Assembly: GCA_019022495.1 (NCBI GenBank)
Contig: JAFEKR010000038.1
Coordinates: forward strand, 310,001 to 374,000
Direction: 5' to 3'
Source of the DNA: Epichloe hybrida
Taxonomy: Eukaryota; Ascomycota; Sordariomycetes; Hypocreales; Clavicipitaceae
Length of the DNA: 64,000 nucleotides
A program made the translations under genes and the position numbers. How positions within the stretch are numbered: the first letter of the stretch is position 1; each line of letters opens with the position of its first letter. Under the pieces are notes generated by a model, which did not search any database, was not told where the DNA came from, and worked only from the letters and a program-made list of their open reading frames with translations. Positions 36,973-48,263 of this stretch are shown piece after piece.

Positions 36973-37439
36973 AGAAGGGTTGTGGATTGGTGAATAGGAA
37001 AATAAAAGAACTGAAGAACTGACTGCGAGACCTTGGAGTAAGAAGAAAGACCGCATGATGGCCGGCTGTATGTACATGTTAGACACAGATCTTTTACTAT
37101 AACGCGATTCAGCTATCGCCGAGGGAGGGCATTTCCATTGTAGTTTACAACGACCATCATTTGTATTAGTTGAGACGGTATAAAGTTCGCCAAGTACGAG
37201 ACACTCGAGACGTGCATTTTGAGAGTCAAGAGGAAAGGAGCATGAGCGACAAGTGATGCGTATGGCAAGTTGTAGCCTCGGCTTATTGTGCAGCTCGACA
37301 TTCATCGAGCCTCTAAATATTCGTACAGAGCAATTCGTGGCCCGCCTACCACCCAACAAGACTCTCCGTCGCCAAACAAGGCCATGGAAGTGCTTTACAT
37401 CTGTTCCCCATCCTCTTTTTAATGATCAGGACTCCCTGC
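36973..37439. other. Convergent 3' intergenic region, SERCA/PUP3
   Basis: A 467-bp region shared by the 3' ends of two convergent genes. It includes AATAAAA near 37,000, a possible polyadenylation signal for the SERCA transcript. No gene is seen. Confidence 0.6.
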
Positions 37440-38343
37440 TTAGTCTTGTCTACCCTTTAGTAATCTCTTGGTCACCTTGTCTTTCTCAATGATGTACACG
37501 TGGGCACCCCAGCCGGAAAGGGCATCTCTGTCAACGGCGTTCAAGAGGGCCTGTGAGACAGTCTCGAACAAAGCATCAGGTCCCTATATGGATTGTGCTA
37601 GAGTCAGCGTCGATGCACATGGAATAGGCTGCTCACAATGGAGCGCCTAGAAATCACCGAAAGTCCAACGTTGCAAGGTCTTAAGCGTACCATATCTGGC
37701 TCCCACAGCCCCTCGCACATTCCGAAAAGCTGTTCCGAAGCCGTTCCGGAAACAATAAAGTCCTTTGCAAAGTCGATACATCCTATACTGTCAAACCCAC
37801 AGATGAAGGGCTTGCCAGTCTTGGGATCCAAGCCAGCCACAACGGGTGAGACAAAGTAGGGACCGAAGCGACGCTCGTAGAGTGACGAGGAGACGAGATT
37901 GGCAAACGTCCGGGGAGCAATGGTTCGCTCCTCACGAAGTCGGTACATGTTAACCTTGTAGCGGAAGAGGTCGGCGACGGTGCTAACGTCAGTGGCCAGA
38001 CCGGTCAGGCCAAGGAAGACATCGCCGTATTGAAAGATTTTGGGGAAGTTGTTAGATACGGTCAGGGCTTGGAGACCGAGGCGGAGATCGCAGGCTATAG
38101 CGACGCAGTCCTTTCCGACCATGGCGACGCAGGCGCCTCCGTCTATTTGGTAGTAGTGAGTTATTAGTTATGACGCTCTAGCGATGGTGGTCAAGGAATC
38201 GGCCGGTAGGACGGATTGGTCACGAACTGATGGAGAATGGGGAAGACTATTATAGGGAAGAAGTTAGTGGGTGCGTGGCGAGAAGAGGGCTCGATCGGCT
38301 GAAGCGGGTGAGACGCTTGTTTGTTGGCGGTGATGCTTACCAT
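37440..38343 (-). CDS. PUP3: 20S proteasome subunit beta-3 (PUP3/PSMB3)
   Basis: A structural beta subunit of the 20S core that lacks a catalytic Thr and a propeptide. Four exons: 38,343-38,341 (only ATG), 38,246-38,228, 38,142-37,691 and 37,583-37,440, giving 205 residues, the family's length. The start reads [20 protein letters not shown], which requires joining a 3-nt exon (ATG|GTAAGC), a 19-nt exon and the main exon. The main exon carries [27 protein letters not shown] and CGFDSIGC. The last exon carries [20 protein letters not shown] and KDKVTKR. An open frame starting at the internal MVGKDC would lose the conserved N terminus. It shares a divergent promoter region with the UBX gene. Confidence 0.94.
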
Positions 38344-39042
38344 GACTTTGGACGATGATTGACAACGAAGACGCTTGGGATCCGCAGTCGAGCGTGCAGG
38401 ATGATTCTGGGAAGAGGCGCTGTCAATCGATCAATGGAGCTCTGTATCGAGTAGAGCTTCGAGGGTCGAGTGACGGTAGATCGCAGGCGATGGTGGTGGC
38501 GGGAGGATGGCGTCGTGGGAGATGGATGAATGTGTTGCGTATTCTTGGAGCTCCCCGAGTCCCTGCGCAGGTTGGTCGTCGTCGTCGTCGTCTGGCAGCT
38601 CAGCAAAGCACCACCCCCCCCCCACCCCCCAAAAAAGAAAGTCCCATCGCTGTGCACCCAGACAAGGCAAACACACTGGCGCGGCCGGTTATTAGGAGCT
38701 GCGTGCGACTGGGGGCGTCTCTGATTGGCCACAGCCATGAGGCGGGTTTACCTCAGCCTGTCTGCAGGTGCCTTTGATGTATCTCTGCAGCGTGGTTTGT
38801 ATAGCCAAGATACTTCTTAGGTTGGAGCATTCGAGAAGCACTTTCTGAGTGTCACTCGGTGTACTCCGTATTAACAACCCCACCATAGCATCACTGCCAC
38901 TCTCGAGTCAGTCTCACACCTCGAGAGCCTTCTCTCCTTCTCTCTAAGGATTTGGCCTCGCCATCTCCGTAGACCTTTTCCAGTATTCGCTTCCCTCTCG
39001 TTGTTTCTGCTTTCATACAGACTGTCCATCCATTCAACCATC
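38344..39042. other. Divergent promoter region, PUP3/UBX gene
   Basis: A 699-bp region that must hold both promoters. It contains a GTCGTCGTCGTCGTC microsatellite near 38,575, a C-rich/A-rich stretch near 38,610-38,640 and the motif TACTCCGTA at 38,862. The overlapping small open frames are artefacts of the simple repeats. Confidence 0.6.
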
Positions 39043-40631
39043 ATGGCGTCGCACGTCGTCGTCATAGCTACTGACTTGCGCCGGACCACCGTGAGAGTCA
39101 CTCCTGGCACTTATCTTTCTGATGTGCTAGACCAGGCGTGCAAGAAGCTCAACCTCTCCAGTGACAAGTATCTCGTCAAGTGAGTACAACCTGCGTCTGG
39201 CCCTCGTTCAACGGGCACTCTTGCTCTTTACATCGCGATAGCCATGACTGAGCTTTAACTAGGCACAAGCAAAAACAAGTCGATCTGTCCGTTCCCTTTC
39301 GAACATCTGGCCTCGCAGGCGGCGCCAAGCTCGAACTTGTCCAGCGCTCCAGCACACCTTCTGCCGTTCAAATTGCTCTGCAAATACCACAACCTGAAGC
39401 CAGGGAAATCCTTGGGGGTCGCCTCATCAAGAAATTCCCCTCTGACCTGACACTATGGAAGGTCATGCGACAATTTGAAAGCGGCGAAGCCAGTGCTGGC
39501 AAGAACATCAATATTACGGCGAGGGGCTTCGCCAACACTAGTAGTGGAAGCGGGCAGTTGTACTACGAAACACCAGTGTTGAATATCATGGGTAGGGAAT
39601 TTTCGACATTTGCCGATTTTCAGAAAACGTTGGCGCAGCTTGGCCATAATTCGGGAAATGTATTGATTCGACTTGGATTTAAAAGGACGGAGCAGACATT
39701 ATTTGAAGCGATGGAGCAGATTTCGCAGTCGTTCAAGGAGACTGAGTCGCCAGACCAAGTTGCAGACCCGAAGGCTGAAAATACAAGGCAAGAGGGCTTA
39801 TCAACGGATGGACCGCGGCAAGATACAACCATGGGCCGCGAGGCATCGGAGCCAACGGAAGCAGAAGCTGCTTCGCAACACGATGCTTCAACAGCACCAA
39901 CGAACCTGGAAACCCCCGAAAATGTTGAAGATACCGTGGACACTACGACATCTTCCGCGTCGCAGGACCCTTATCGACCTGTCAACGTCTTCCTCGCTCC
40001 CAGGGGAGCTACACCAGCAGCAGCATTAGTGCCCGCATCTGAGTCGGACTTCACTCCAACCGTTGCCCACGCACAACTTCACCAAGCACGATTACTAGAA
40101 AGTTCCCGGAACAAACGACTCCCATCAGACAAGGAACTGCAAGAAAAAGCGGCCGCCGAAGAGGCCCGCATCGCGTCTATAAGTTCCGTTCTCGTCAAGA
40201 TACGATTCCCCGACAATACCAGTAGCGAATGGCAAATCGGCCCAAGCGAAACAGGAGCATTCTTACACGAAGCTGTGCGACGCGTCATGGCAGATCCTCG
40301 CCAGAAGTTCCATTTAGTTCTGTCGGGAAGCAAGACTGTCATCAAGGACAACAGCAGCCAAGCTCATAATCTAGTAAAGGTCTACAAGCTTACGGGTAGG
40401 GTGCTAGTCAACTTGGTGTGGGAAGATACAGTACCCGCATCAATTCGGAAGCAACCATTCTTAAAAGCCAACGTCGTGGAGCAGGGACAAGAAATGAAGG
40501 TGCCTGATCTTCCGCAGTCCCAGGAGGAATCGCGCGATACTGTTGTCAAGCAGGACACTAAAGAGGACAAGGAGAAGGCGGGTGATGGGATTAAGAAGAT
40601 ACCCAAATGGTTGAAGTTGGGGAAGAAATGA
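39043..40631 (+). CDS. UBX4: TUG/ASPSCR1-like UBX-domain protein
   Basis: Probable Cdc48/p97 cofactor. Two exons (39,043-39,179 and 39,263-40,631) encode 501 residues. The N terminus (about residues 3-75) is a TUG-type ubiquitin-like domain, from VVVIATDLRRTTVRVTPGTY to VDLSVPFRTSGLAGGAKLEL, made continuous only by removing the 83-nt intron. A second ubiquitin-like segment follows from about residue 97 (GGRLIKKFPSDLTLWKVM). A long acidic, Ser/Thr-rich linker runs from about 200 to 350, and a C-terminal UBX domain from about 355 starts VKIRFPDNTS. The arrangement fits yeast Ubx4 and animal ASPSCR1. The ATG at 39,043 is the first methionine in frame, because upstream in-frame codons lack ATG. 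The Lys-rich C terminus is unremarkable for the family. Confidence 0.88.
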
Positions 40632-41080
40632 AGCACGGGTAGTAATGATGTTTATGGCTTGAGCTTAGATTGGCGTTTTATTTTCTTCACTTGCTTTTTA
40701 TCTGCGCTTCTTGAATCAACAGGCGCAAAATGATGTTTCATTGCAAGTTGAACCAAGCAAGGATCACATTCTCGGACCAGCATGATGCATCAGTATGAGA
40801 AGGAAGGGTTGGTATTTTCCCAGATAAAGAAGAAAGATATCGCAGCTTAATTCTATTCTCGAAATATCGAACAAAATAGTCCTTCTCGGGCCGCTACCCT
40901 CCCCAGGTCCAACCATGCACAAAGTAAAGCTTTTCTCATGTCGTAAAAACTCCCTTCACGCCGATTTACATGCCCGAGAGGCAAGACGGGGTTTCAAGTC
41001 CAAAGTCTCCCTACCCTTTAAACCAAAGTAATTTTTGTGTCTGCACCATTTTCCCGTCATAATTGGATAGATGAAGCTCT
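40632..41080. other. Convergent 3' intergenic region, UBX gene/eL36
   Basis: A 449-bp region with no gene seen. It should contain the 3' UTRs of both neighbours. Confidence 0.6.
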
Positions 41081-41844
41081 TTAGTGGGCACGACGGGACT
41101 CGGCGATGACACGCTGGAGCTCATCGACCTTCTTCTTGGCACGGCCAAAGGTACCGAGCTGGATGGGGTGTTAGTCGTTGAGTGCCAGTTTTGAGGGCTG
41201 AGTTTTCATAATATGATGGTGTTGGCACGTACTCTCTTCTTGGCGAGCTTACGGGCACGCTTGTCCTTGGAGTTGCGGAGCAATTCAATGACTCGGCGCT
41301 CGTAGGGGGCAAGGCTAGTGATGCTTGTTAACTTGAAGATCTCTGTTTCAATTCAAATTCAATTCGACGGATGTGTGAGGAGTTGGTTACAAGACGAGCA
41401 AGAAGAAATCGCAAGGCAGGAGATATTTGTTTGAAACAGACATCTTTCCCAGCCAGGTTTTTTTCATCGCCGTCCTGTCCCGCATTCCATACATCAATCG
41501 TCGAATCGTCGAAATGGGGGCAAAACCTACCCAGCAACTTCCTTGACGACGTCACGGACGAAAGCAGTGCGCTTGCTCAGGTGGCCCTTGGTGCGGGACA
41601 CACGGGGCTTGACAACACGGGGAGTGGTTTTCTAAAATTTCCAAGAAAAAAAAAGGGCGGGGGCCGCAAGAACATGTCAGCGTCCATCGTCTGCTTCGGC
41701 AACAGGCACCACCTCGCGGAGGAGGGGAGGGGAGCGACAGAGCAGAGATCCTCCACGAGGTGAGACTGTGAACATGACAACACGTACGTGGCCGCGGTTC
41801 AGACCAACGGTCAGACCGGTTCTGGCGGGGGCTTCCTTGGCCAT
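41081..41844 (-). CDS. RPL36: 60S ribosomal protein eL36
   Basis: A component of the large ribosomal subunit. Four exons: 41,844-41,788 ([19 protein letters not shown]), 41,631-41,531 ([19 protein letters not shown]...), 41,314-41,233 ([20 protein letters not shown]) and 41,158-41,081 ([20 protein letters not shown] then SRRAH), giving 105 residues. Introns are 156, 216 and 74 nt, with GTACGT, GTAGGT and GTACGT donors, and each join keeps the frame. Length, high basicity and sequence match eukaryotic eL36 throughout. Three introns in a 318-nt gene is typical of filamentous fungal ribosomal protein genes. It is transcribed away from thymidylate synthase. Confidence 0.95.
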
Positions 41845-42235
41845 CTTTGTCGAAATTTGGCGATGGTTGTCGACTTCGGCGCTGGGTGGAGGGTCGGAAA
41901 GGGAAGAAAGCAGAGAAGTCGTATCACCAGTTCCGTAAATTTCGCTAGGCGGCTGGATGGAACACCCCACACACACAGCAGTAACAGAAAAAAAAAATCA
42001 CATATTGTGGGTCACGTGCCTGAGGGTAAGCGATGTGATGTTCTCGATTTTGGTGTGAGCGGCCGGCGGGGATATTATATTCCGAGCTTAAAGGCTGGGG
42101 AGATCAGGCAGGGAGTGGGGCTTGGTTAGATTCGGTAGCGGGGCATTTTCCCAGTCGCGTCGTCCGGTACGGCAAACGCGTCTCGTCGCCCTTCTTGCCT
42201 GGTTGAACTTATACACGACAAGACACGATATCACT
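41845..42235. other. Divergent promoter region, eL36/thymidylate synthase
   Basis: A 391-bp region with an A-rich tract near 41,989, a CACGTG palindrome near 42,013 and an ACGCGT box at 42,176. It must drive two growth-linked genes in opposite directions. Confidence 0.6.
42176..42181. promoter_or_regulatory. MCB-like ACGCGT box upstream of thymidylate synthase
   Basis: ACGCGT lies 55 bp before the start codon of the thymidylate synthase gene. In yeasts this is the MluI cell-cycle box bound by MBF, and thymidylate synthase (CDC21) is a classic MBF target at G1/S. The match is only 6 bp long, so its function is inferred from position and gene identity. Confidence 0.5.
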
Positions 42236-43343
42236 ATGACGAACCAACGGAATGCAAATACTCCCAACGGGACTGCCCAGCCCGCCAAACGACATGAAGA
42301 GTATCAATATCTAGACTTGATTCGCGAGATACTTGATGAAGGAGAAGTTCGACCTGATCGGTACGTCAGAAAAGGCAAACCACTCACTCACACATCGTTT
42401 TCTAGCATCCTTTCTTTCCCACCACCACTTTGACTGAACAATATTCTGCAGCACCGGCACCGGCACGATTAGCATATTTGCACCAAGGCCGCTCAAATTT
42501 TCCCTCAACAGAGACGGAGTTCCCGTTCTGCCGCTCCTCACCACAAAGCGCGTGTTTCTCCGTGCCGTCATCGCCGAACTACTATGGTTCATCGAGGGCA
42601 ACACCTCCTCACTGGCCCTCAGCAACGCCGGCGTCAAAATTTGGGACGGCAATGGATCCCGCGAGTTCCTCGACAATCTGGGTCTCACACACCGTGAAGT
42701 AGGCGATCTCGGACCCGTGTACGGCTTCCAATGGCGGCACTTTGGCGCAGAGTACGTCGATGCCAAGACGGACTACACCGGCAAGGGAGTCGACCAGCTC
42801 GCCGACGTGATTGACAAGATCAAGAACAAGCCGTACGACCGGCGGATCATCATGAGTGCGTGGAACGCACGGGATCTACACCTCATGGCCTTGCCGCCCT
42901 GCCATGTATTTGCCCAATTCTACGTGTCGTACCCTGGGCGACGGAGGCAGAACGGCAAATCCGTCCACGGTAATAGTGGTAGCGCGAGCTCGGGGACGGC
43001 GCAAGAACAAAAGGGCCATCTGAACTGTCAATTGTACCAACGATCATGCGACATTGGCCTGGGCGTGCCCTTCAACATCGCTAGCTACGCACTCCTGACA
43101 CACATGATCGCACATGCGTGCGATTTGGTCCCCGGCAGCCTCACCCACGTCATGGGCGACGCGCACGTGTACGCAGATCACGAAGATGCCCTCATTGTGC
43201 AGCTGGAGCGAGACCCTCGTGGCTTTCCGGAGCTCGAAATCACCCGAGAAAAGGGCTGCAGCATAGACGGGTGGAAAGTAGAGGATTTCGTGGTCAAGGG
43301 CTACGACCCGCACAAGACTATCGCCATGAAGATGTCGGTGTAG
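42236..43343 (+). CDS. CDC21: Thymidylate synthase
   Basis: Converts dUMP to dTMP with methylene-tetrahydrofolate as methyl donor, the de novo source of thymidylate for DNA synthesis. Two exons (42,236-42,360 and 42,452-43,343) give 338 residues. The 91-nt intron splits the Arg codon of [14 protein letters not shown]. Landmarks are [14 protein letters not shown], the catalytic Cys near residue 192 in [20 protein letters not shown] with the dUMP-binding Asp and Asn, and [10 protein letters not shown]. Between PGRRRQNG and LNCQLYQRS lies an insertion of about 20 Ser/Gly-rich residues after the catalytic loop, which makes this longer than bacterial enzymes. The first ATG in the conserved frame is at 42,236. 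An ORF starting at MFLRAV would lack the folate-binding N terminus. Confidence 0.95.
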
Positions 43344-44966
43344 AGCATATGAGGAATCTGTGATGAAATATTGAAGAGATGATGATGACATGTACACTAA
43401 GAGACGGGATATATTTACCACTTGTTGGGCCGACATTTTATTTCTGGGGCGGGTGGAGAGGGAGGGCGTTCTGATAATATGTATTCATAGAATTTTGAAG
43501 GCTGTGACAATACTGCATACAGCGTTGCACGATCGTACTTGCTCTTCGAGTCACGTGTGTCCACAGACGCTCTGACTCGGTTGATTTTTGCTGTCTAGCG
43601 ATCCCTTATCCGTGTTCAGATGAAATGCTTCTGGCACTGTAACAAGTACTTTTCCCATTCAGTCGTTCTTTGCGCCTTCCATGTGATCACATGGGGCCAC
43701 CTCTCGGACATTGTATGTATGTACGTACTTTCATCTCGGTCCGTCTTCTGTGTCGATCCTCTCGCCAATCCACAATACCCTGTGCCCTGAAGGTGACAAA
43801 CGAGTGCGATTTCCCCTCCATCATCCACCATAGCTGCGTGGCTGGTTCATCAGCCTGATGAAGCGGCTAAGTGATTCCTAGCAATGGCGCGTCAGAGCAT
43901 TTCCAATTCTAATGCGTACAATCACCGCTATGAGGTCATCTTTTGCAAGATAATCAATCTACGCTTCAGGGACCCGTGCCATCATCCACTCAGAGAACAA
44001 ATGTACCTGCCTGTCTGAGGAGTACGTCCGTTTGTGTTGCAGTTTGATACGGATCGTAGTCTACATACATACATTTATCCATGCGACCAGCACTCCTGAC
44101 CCCGCTAAAGATGATACAATCAAGGCACGCGTTCGATTCTCCGTGTTGATTCGACGAAGCGGGTTCCTTCCTAGCCGACGACCCTTGTAGACGGCAAGAT
44201 GGGGTTGCACGATCGACATGGCACGTCGCCTGGAAATCTTGACTCCCATGTGATTCAGCCTGCGGGCTCAGTCTGGGGATACCGACAAGCTCATTCTCGC
44301 TGCGATTGAAACGAGAGGCGTCAAAATCGGCGGGGGCGGGCGGTGGATGTCAAGAATCACCAGACATGTACGGAAAAGTTGGCAGCAGGAATCCGGAGGG
44401 CAAGTCCATCAAAGGAAACGAAACAAAGGCCCCGGGAGAACATTGCAAAAATGCACCGTCCAAGCATTGCGGATAATTATCCTTCCTTCTTATCTATACA
44501 TGATACTCTGCAGACAGGCTTGCCGTCTCAAGTCTCCGTTTCAGGAAGTGATGTGGTGGCTTTGTACATGTACATACGGAGTAGAAAGTAGATATTACAC
44601 GTAGTTCTTTCCCGGTTTTCCTACACATATTACCCATGCTCATCATTCCCATTCCCACTCCCACTCCCACTCCCCCGGTGGATGAGGTCCATGGATGTCT
44701 TGCTCAAGACGAAAAATTCATCCTTCTCTATTCCCCTATATAATGTTCAAACCGCAAATTCCGTGCTCTTATTCCCTAGGTGTCATCTCTTTGTATACAT
44801 GATTTCTGCCTCGCCTCCGCGTTCTTCTAATCCGTAGATGACATTTATATTCTACTCGCCTTTACTCTCCTTCCATTTTCTGTCCTGGAGATAGAAACTT
44901 GCCATCACGCTATTCTATACGTGTATTTACATTGAGAAGCAAATTAATCCTCGAAATTCTAGCACC
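43344..44966. other. Intergenic region upstream of the secreted protein
   Basis: A 1.6-kb region with no recognisable gene. It has a CCCACT run near 44,655 and TACGGAGTA at 44,575. T/A-rich DNA around 44,740 (CCCCTATATAATG) could be a core promoter for the next gene. Confidence 0.55.
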
Positions 44967-45469
44967 ATGAAGTTCGGCGTGCTCCTCCTGGCTTCCTTGC
45001 CGGCCACATTGGCCGCTTCTCTGGCCTATACGCCGCCTGCCGCGCTCGCGGCCGAGGCCAAGGAACATCCTCAAACCTGCATTCTTCCCCACAGCTACCA
45101 CATCAAGAACTTTCACCCTCATTGTTCCAAAAATGGTACCATGACTGCATACAAGTTTCTGTACGTCAACGATGCGACGAATCGTACGACGAGTTGCAGT
45201 TATCGGAAGCGAAAGCACCCGGAAGGGTCTGGCAAACGTGGTGGTGCTCCACGATTCTCTTGCAAAAACAAAGCCGTCAGCTTCATCTGGGATCATGACC
45301 ACAGCAAGATGACCATGATTCAAAAAGTTTGTCCTACAAAGGGGTAAGTGTGATTTAAGCGAGTCCTCGTCTTTCTCCCTGCTCTCACACCATATCACCC
45401 TCTTGATTCTCTCCTTTGTATGTACATGTACATGTACATGTATAATATATGCATGTGTGTGCGTGTGTA

Positions 45470-45504
<35 letters not shown>

Positions 45505-45756
45505 CATGCGTTAATCTCAATTACTGTGGACGCTTGTGTCTAACTGTCCAATAGAGTATTCCAATATGAAGTCTCTGGATCCGTCATCATCCCCGTATCA
45601 TGTGCCTCAGGAGAGTGTCACAACAAGACCTCCGACTACATGGGCATTTTCTCCAGCATAACTTGCATTGGGAACGCCAGTGTCGCTCGTGCCGCCGATG
45701 TCGTTCGAAAACAACAAAACCGCGGCATCGCTTGGTCTTTTGATGGCTACAACTAA
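44967..45756 (+). CDS. Small secreted cysteine-rich protein, unknown function
   Basis: Two exons (44,967-45,343 and 45,555-45,756) encode 192 residues. The N terminus MKFGVLLLASLPATLAASLA is a clear signal peptide, with cleavage likely after about residue 17-21. The mature part has eight cysteines, enough for four disulfides, and N-glycosylation sequons such as NGT, NRT, NKT and NAS. A basic stretch SYRKRKHPEGSGKRGG lies in the middle. I do not recognise the family. The 211-nt intron begins GTAAGT, ends AATAG and contains a TGTACA repeat, a TG-rich stretch and a (TC)n microsatellite. Small size, secretion and Cys content fit a candidate effector or an extracellular structural protein. Neither role is shown by the sequence. 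Confidence 0.82.
45473..45501 (+). repeat. (TC)n microsatellite in an intron
   Basis: An uninterrupted CT run inside the intron of the small secreted protein gene, preceded by TGTACATGTACATG repeats and a TG-rich stretch near 45,420-45,470. Confidence 0.9.
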
Positions 45757-47009
45757 ATGTTATAGCATCTCAATGGAGTATTTAGGTAAAGGCGCTTTCG
45801 AGAACGGACGACGCATACCACTCGTTCATGGACTATATATATAAATATATATATTGAATACACTAGTTAGCTCTACGTAAGGCTATTTCTAGTACTCGTT
45901 CTGGTTTATTAACAGGGAAACCCCTTTGGAATAGGAGAAAAAACCCCGTTGCCTCTTTTTCTGGTTGGCACCGGTCCTTGATCGGGCCTGTGCCATGCAG
46001 CGCTAACCTTATCCCCTAGTTAGTGTTATAAGGTTGTTTCTTGGCCTCTCCCGGTGCTGATCCGGGCCGCCTGCGCCTCCAACCCGGCTCTCTGTTCCGT
46101 GAAACTAGACTACGTGTCTTTTTTTTTTCCTTTTTTTCTTTGCTTGTGTGGCGCGGTATCATGCTCAACTCGACTACTCACTCATGTGGTTTCAAAGTGA
46201 TCAGGAGGAAGAACAACGGCCTTCCCCGGTCCGATCAGTGAATTTTCAATGCGCCTTTTGTCTCGCCTCTGCGTTCACCGCAGCGCTCCATTCGACGCGC
46301 TTGTTGGCCACCAATTAATCGCACCTGCTGAGCGAATCCCAAAATTCTGCCTCTGTCAGAGGTCGATCGCAACCGATGAACGAACACTGTTCCCGTCCTT
46401 GAAATGGTCCAGCTTGTCAACAATGAAAACAATAAATGTCACTGACGCCGTTCCTTGCGCCGCTTCCAGGTAGCACCGACGAAAACTTGGCCGAGAGCTC
46501 CGATGCCCCCTCTCGCTGTCCCCACATTTTCCGATTCATTGGCGCGCATGAGCGAACCACGGTCACGGTCACGGTGCACAAGCTCGCTCGCCGTGTGATC
46601 CAGATCGTGGGCCTGAAGGTACGACGGAGTCACGAGGCTATTTCCGGCCATTCGGATTGCCCCATCTCTCACCTGGCCTGGTGGCTGGTCATCGACTCCG
46701 GTCGCTCGTCTGACGCATTCTTACCTTTTTTCTTTCTTTTCATCAAAACTCATCTGCTTGGCGCATCGACCTGAGCGATCGCGTCTCTGTCAACCATGCG
46801 CTGCGATTGACCATGTCGAATTGGCTGCTTTGGCCATAAAAATCGACGAAATAGCTGACTTGAATGCTCACTCATATCAGCGACTACCACGGCCCGAGGC
46901 TCAACAGCGTTGGCTCCCAAAGGCCCATAGATTCTGGGCGAACTGTCCATAGTTTGCGGCCTCTGTTGTACTTTTTGTTCACACTCTGGCTGTGTTTTCA
47001 GGTATCACG
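45757..47009. other. Intergenic region between secreted protein and lipase
   Basis: A 1.25-kb region with only overlapping small open frames on both strands and a T-rich tract near 46,120. No gene is supported. TTTTCAG at 46,995-47,001 could be a 3' splice site if the lipase gene has an upstream 5' UTR exon. Confidence 0.55.
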
Positions 47010-48263
47010 ATGAGGTCATCACTCGTCAGCATCTTGGCCCATGCCCTACTCTCCTGCCAGGCGGCCTCCCTCTACCAATACGGCACGGGCAAGTCGCAAT
47101 CTGCTCAGCAACAGGCACTTGACCCAGAGAGAGTGAGCGTTTCACAACAATCAAGCAGCATATCGACGCCGTTATTCGCAGAGCTCGAACGCCTGGCACG
47201 GCTGGTTGATATATCCTACTGCGTTGGCAACACGGGCGTGCGCAAACCATTCGAGTGTCTCTCCCGATGCAAGGAATTTCCCGAGCTGTCTTTGGAATCC
47301 ACTTGGAGCACGGGCTTATTCATGGGCGACAGCTGCGGATATATTGCCGTGGATCATGGACACGAACCCGCTGGTAGTGGAAGACACGGTGGTGACAAGA
47401 CAAAGGGAGCTATCCTTGTTGCCTTTAGAGGCACATATAGCATTGCCAATACGATTGTCGATCTGAGCACTGTGCCGCAGAAATATGTGCCGTATCCGGC
47501 TCCCGACGACGGCGACAATGAGCAGCACGGCGAGCACAGTGTACGAACTGATGGGCGGAGATGCGACAACTGCACTGTCCACATGGGGTTCCTGCAATCG
47601 TGGCAATCGGCCAGAAAAACGGTCGTGCCGGAATTAAAGGCCCTGAAGGAGAAGTATCCTACTTATCAGATCCAGTTGGTTGGACATAGTCTCGGGGGTG
47701 CCGTCGCCTGTCTTGCAGCACTGGAGCTTAAGCTCTCGCTCGGCTGGGATGACCTACTCGTCACCACGTTTGGCGAGCCACGCGTGGGCAATGGCCAACT
47801 CGCGCGGTACATTGATATGGCCTTCTCCCTCGGCGGCACGTCCCATCTGGAACACAGTTCGTACCGCCGTGTGACTCACGAAAACGATCCGGTCCCGCTG
47901 CTGCCCCTCGAAGAATGGGGATACAGGTCACACGCAGGAGAAATCTACATAGCAAAGCAGGAATTGCAGCCTTCGGAAGCAGACGTGCGGACATGTGTTG
48001 GAGATGCCGACCCTGAATGCAGCACGGGCTCCGAAACGTCACTGCTGCAGGACGTCCGGCGTCTTCTGCACTTTGCTTCCTCGTCGGCGTCTCTTGACGT
48101 GTACTTTGCTGCGAGAACGTTGCCTACCCGCCTGAAGCTCTGGCAGCTGTTGTTCGCGCACAGAGACTACTTTTGGAGGCTGGGACTGTGTATTCCTGGC
48201 GGCGACCCCGCGAATTGGGGAAGAGGCTGGACTGAAGAAGCAGAACATATTGGAGAGCTATAA
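47010..48263 (+). CDS. Secreted class-3 lipase
   Basis: An extracellular triacylglycerol lipase of the fungal class-3 (Rhizomucor-type) fold. A single exon of 417 residues. The N terminus MRSSLVSILAHALLSCQAAS is a signal peptide. The class-3 motif VAFRGTYSIANTIVDLS gives the oxyanion region. VGHSLGGAVA carries the nucleophile Ser (about residue 227). The acid and His are likely in GEPRVGN/ENDPVPLLP and the following SHAGEIY segment. Several Cys pairs and NCT fit secretion. The C-terminal extension beyond the catalytic domain (after about residue 345) is Ser/Leu-rich and not recognised. ATG 47,010 is chosen because it begins the signal peptide directly. It could act in nutrient scavenging. Confidence 0.9.
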   Translation: MRSSLVSILAHALLSCQAASLYQYGTGKSQSAQQQALDPERVSVSQQSSSISTPLFAELERLARLVDISYCVGNTGVRKPFECLSRCKEFPELSLESTWSTGLFMGDSCGYIAVDHGHEPAGSGRHGGDKTKGAILVAFRGTYSIANTIVDLSTVPQKYVPYPAPDDGDNEQHGEHSVRTDGRRCDNCTVHMGFLQSWQSARKTVVPELKALKEKYPTYQIQLVGHSLGGAVACLAALELKLSLGWDDLLVTTFGEPRVGNGQLARYIDMAFSLGGTSHLEHSSYRRVTHENDPVPLLPLEEWGYRSHAGEIYIAKQELQPSEADVRTCVGDADPECSTGSETSLLQDVRRLLHFASSSASLDVYFAARTLPTRLKLWQLLFAHRDYFWRLGLCIPGGDPANWGRGWTEEAEHIGEL

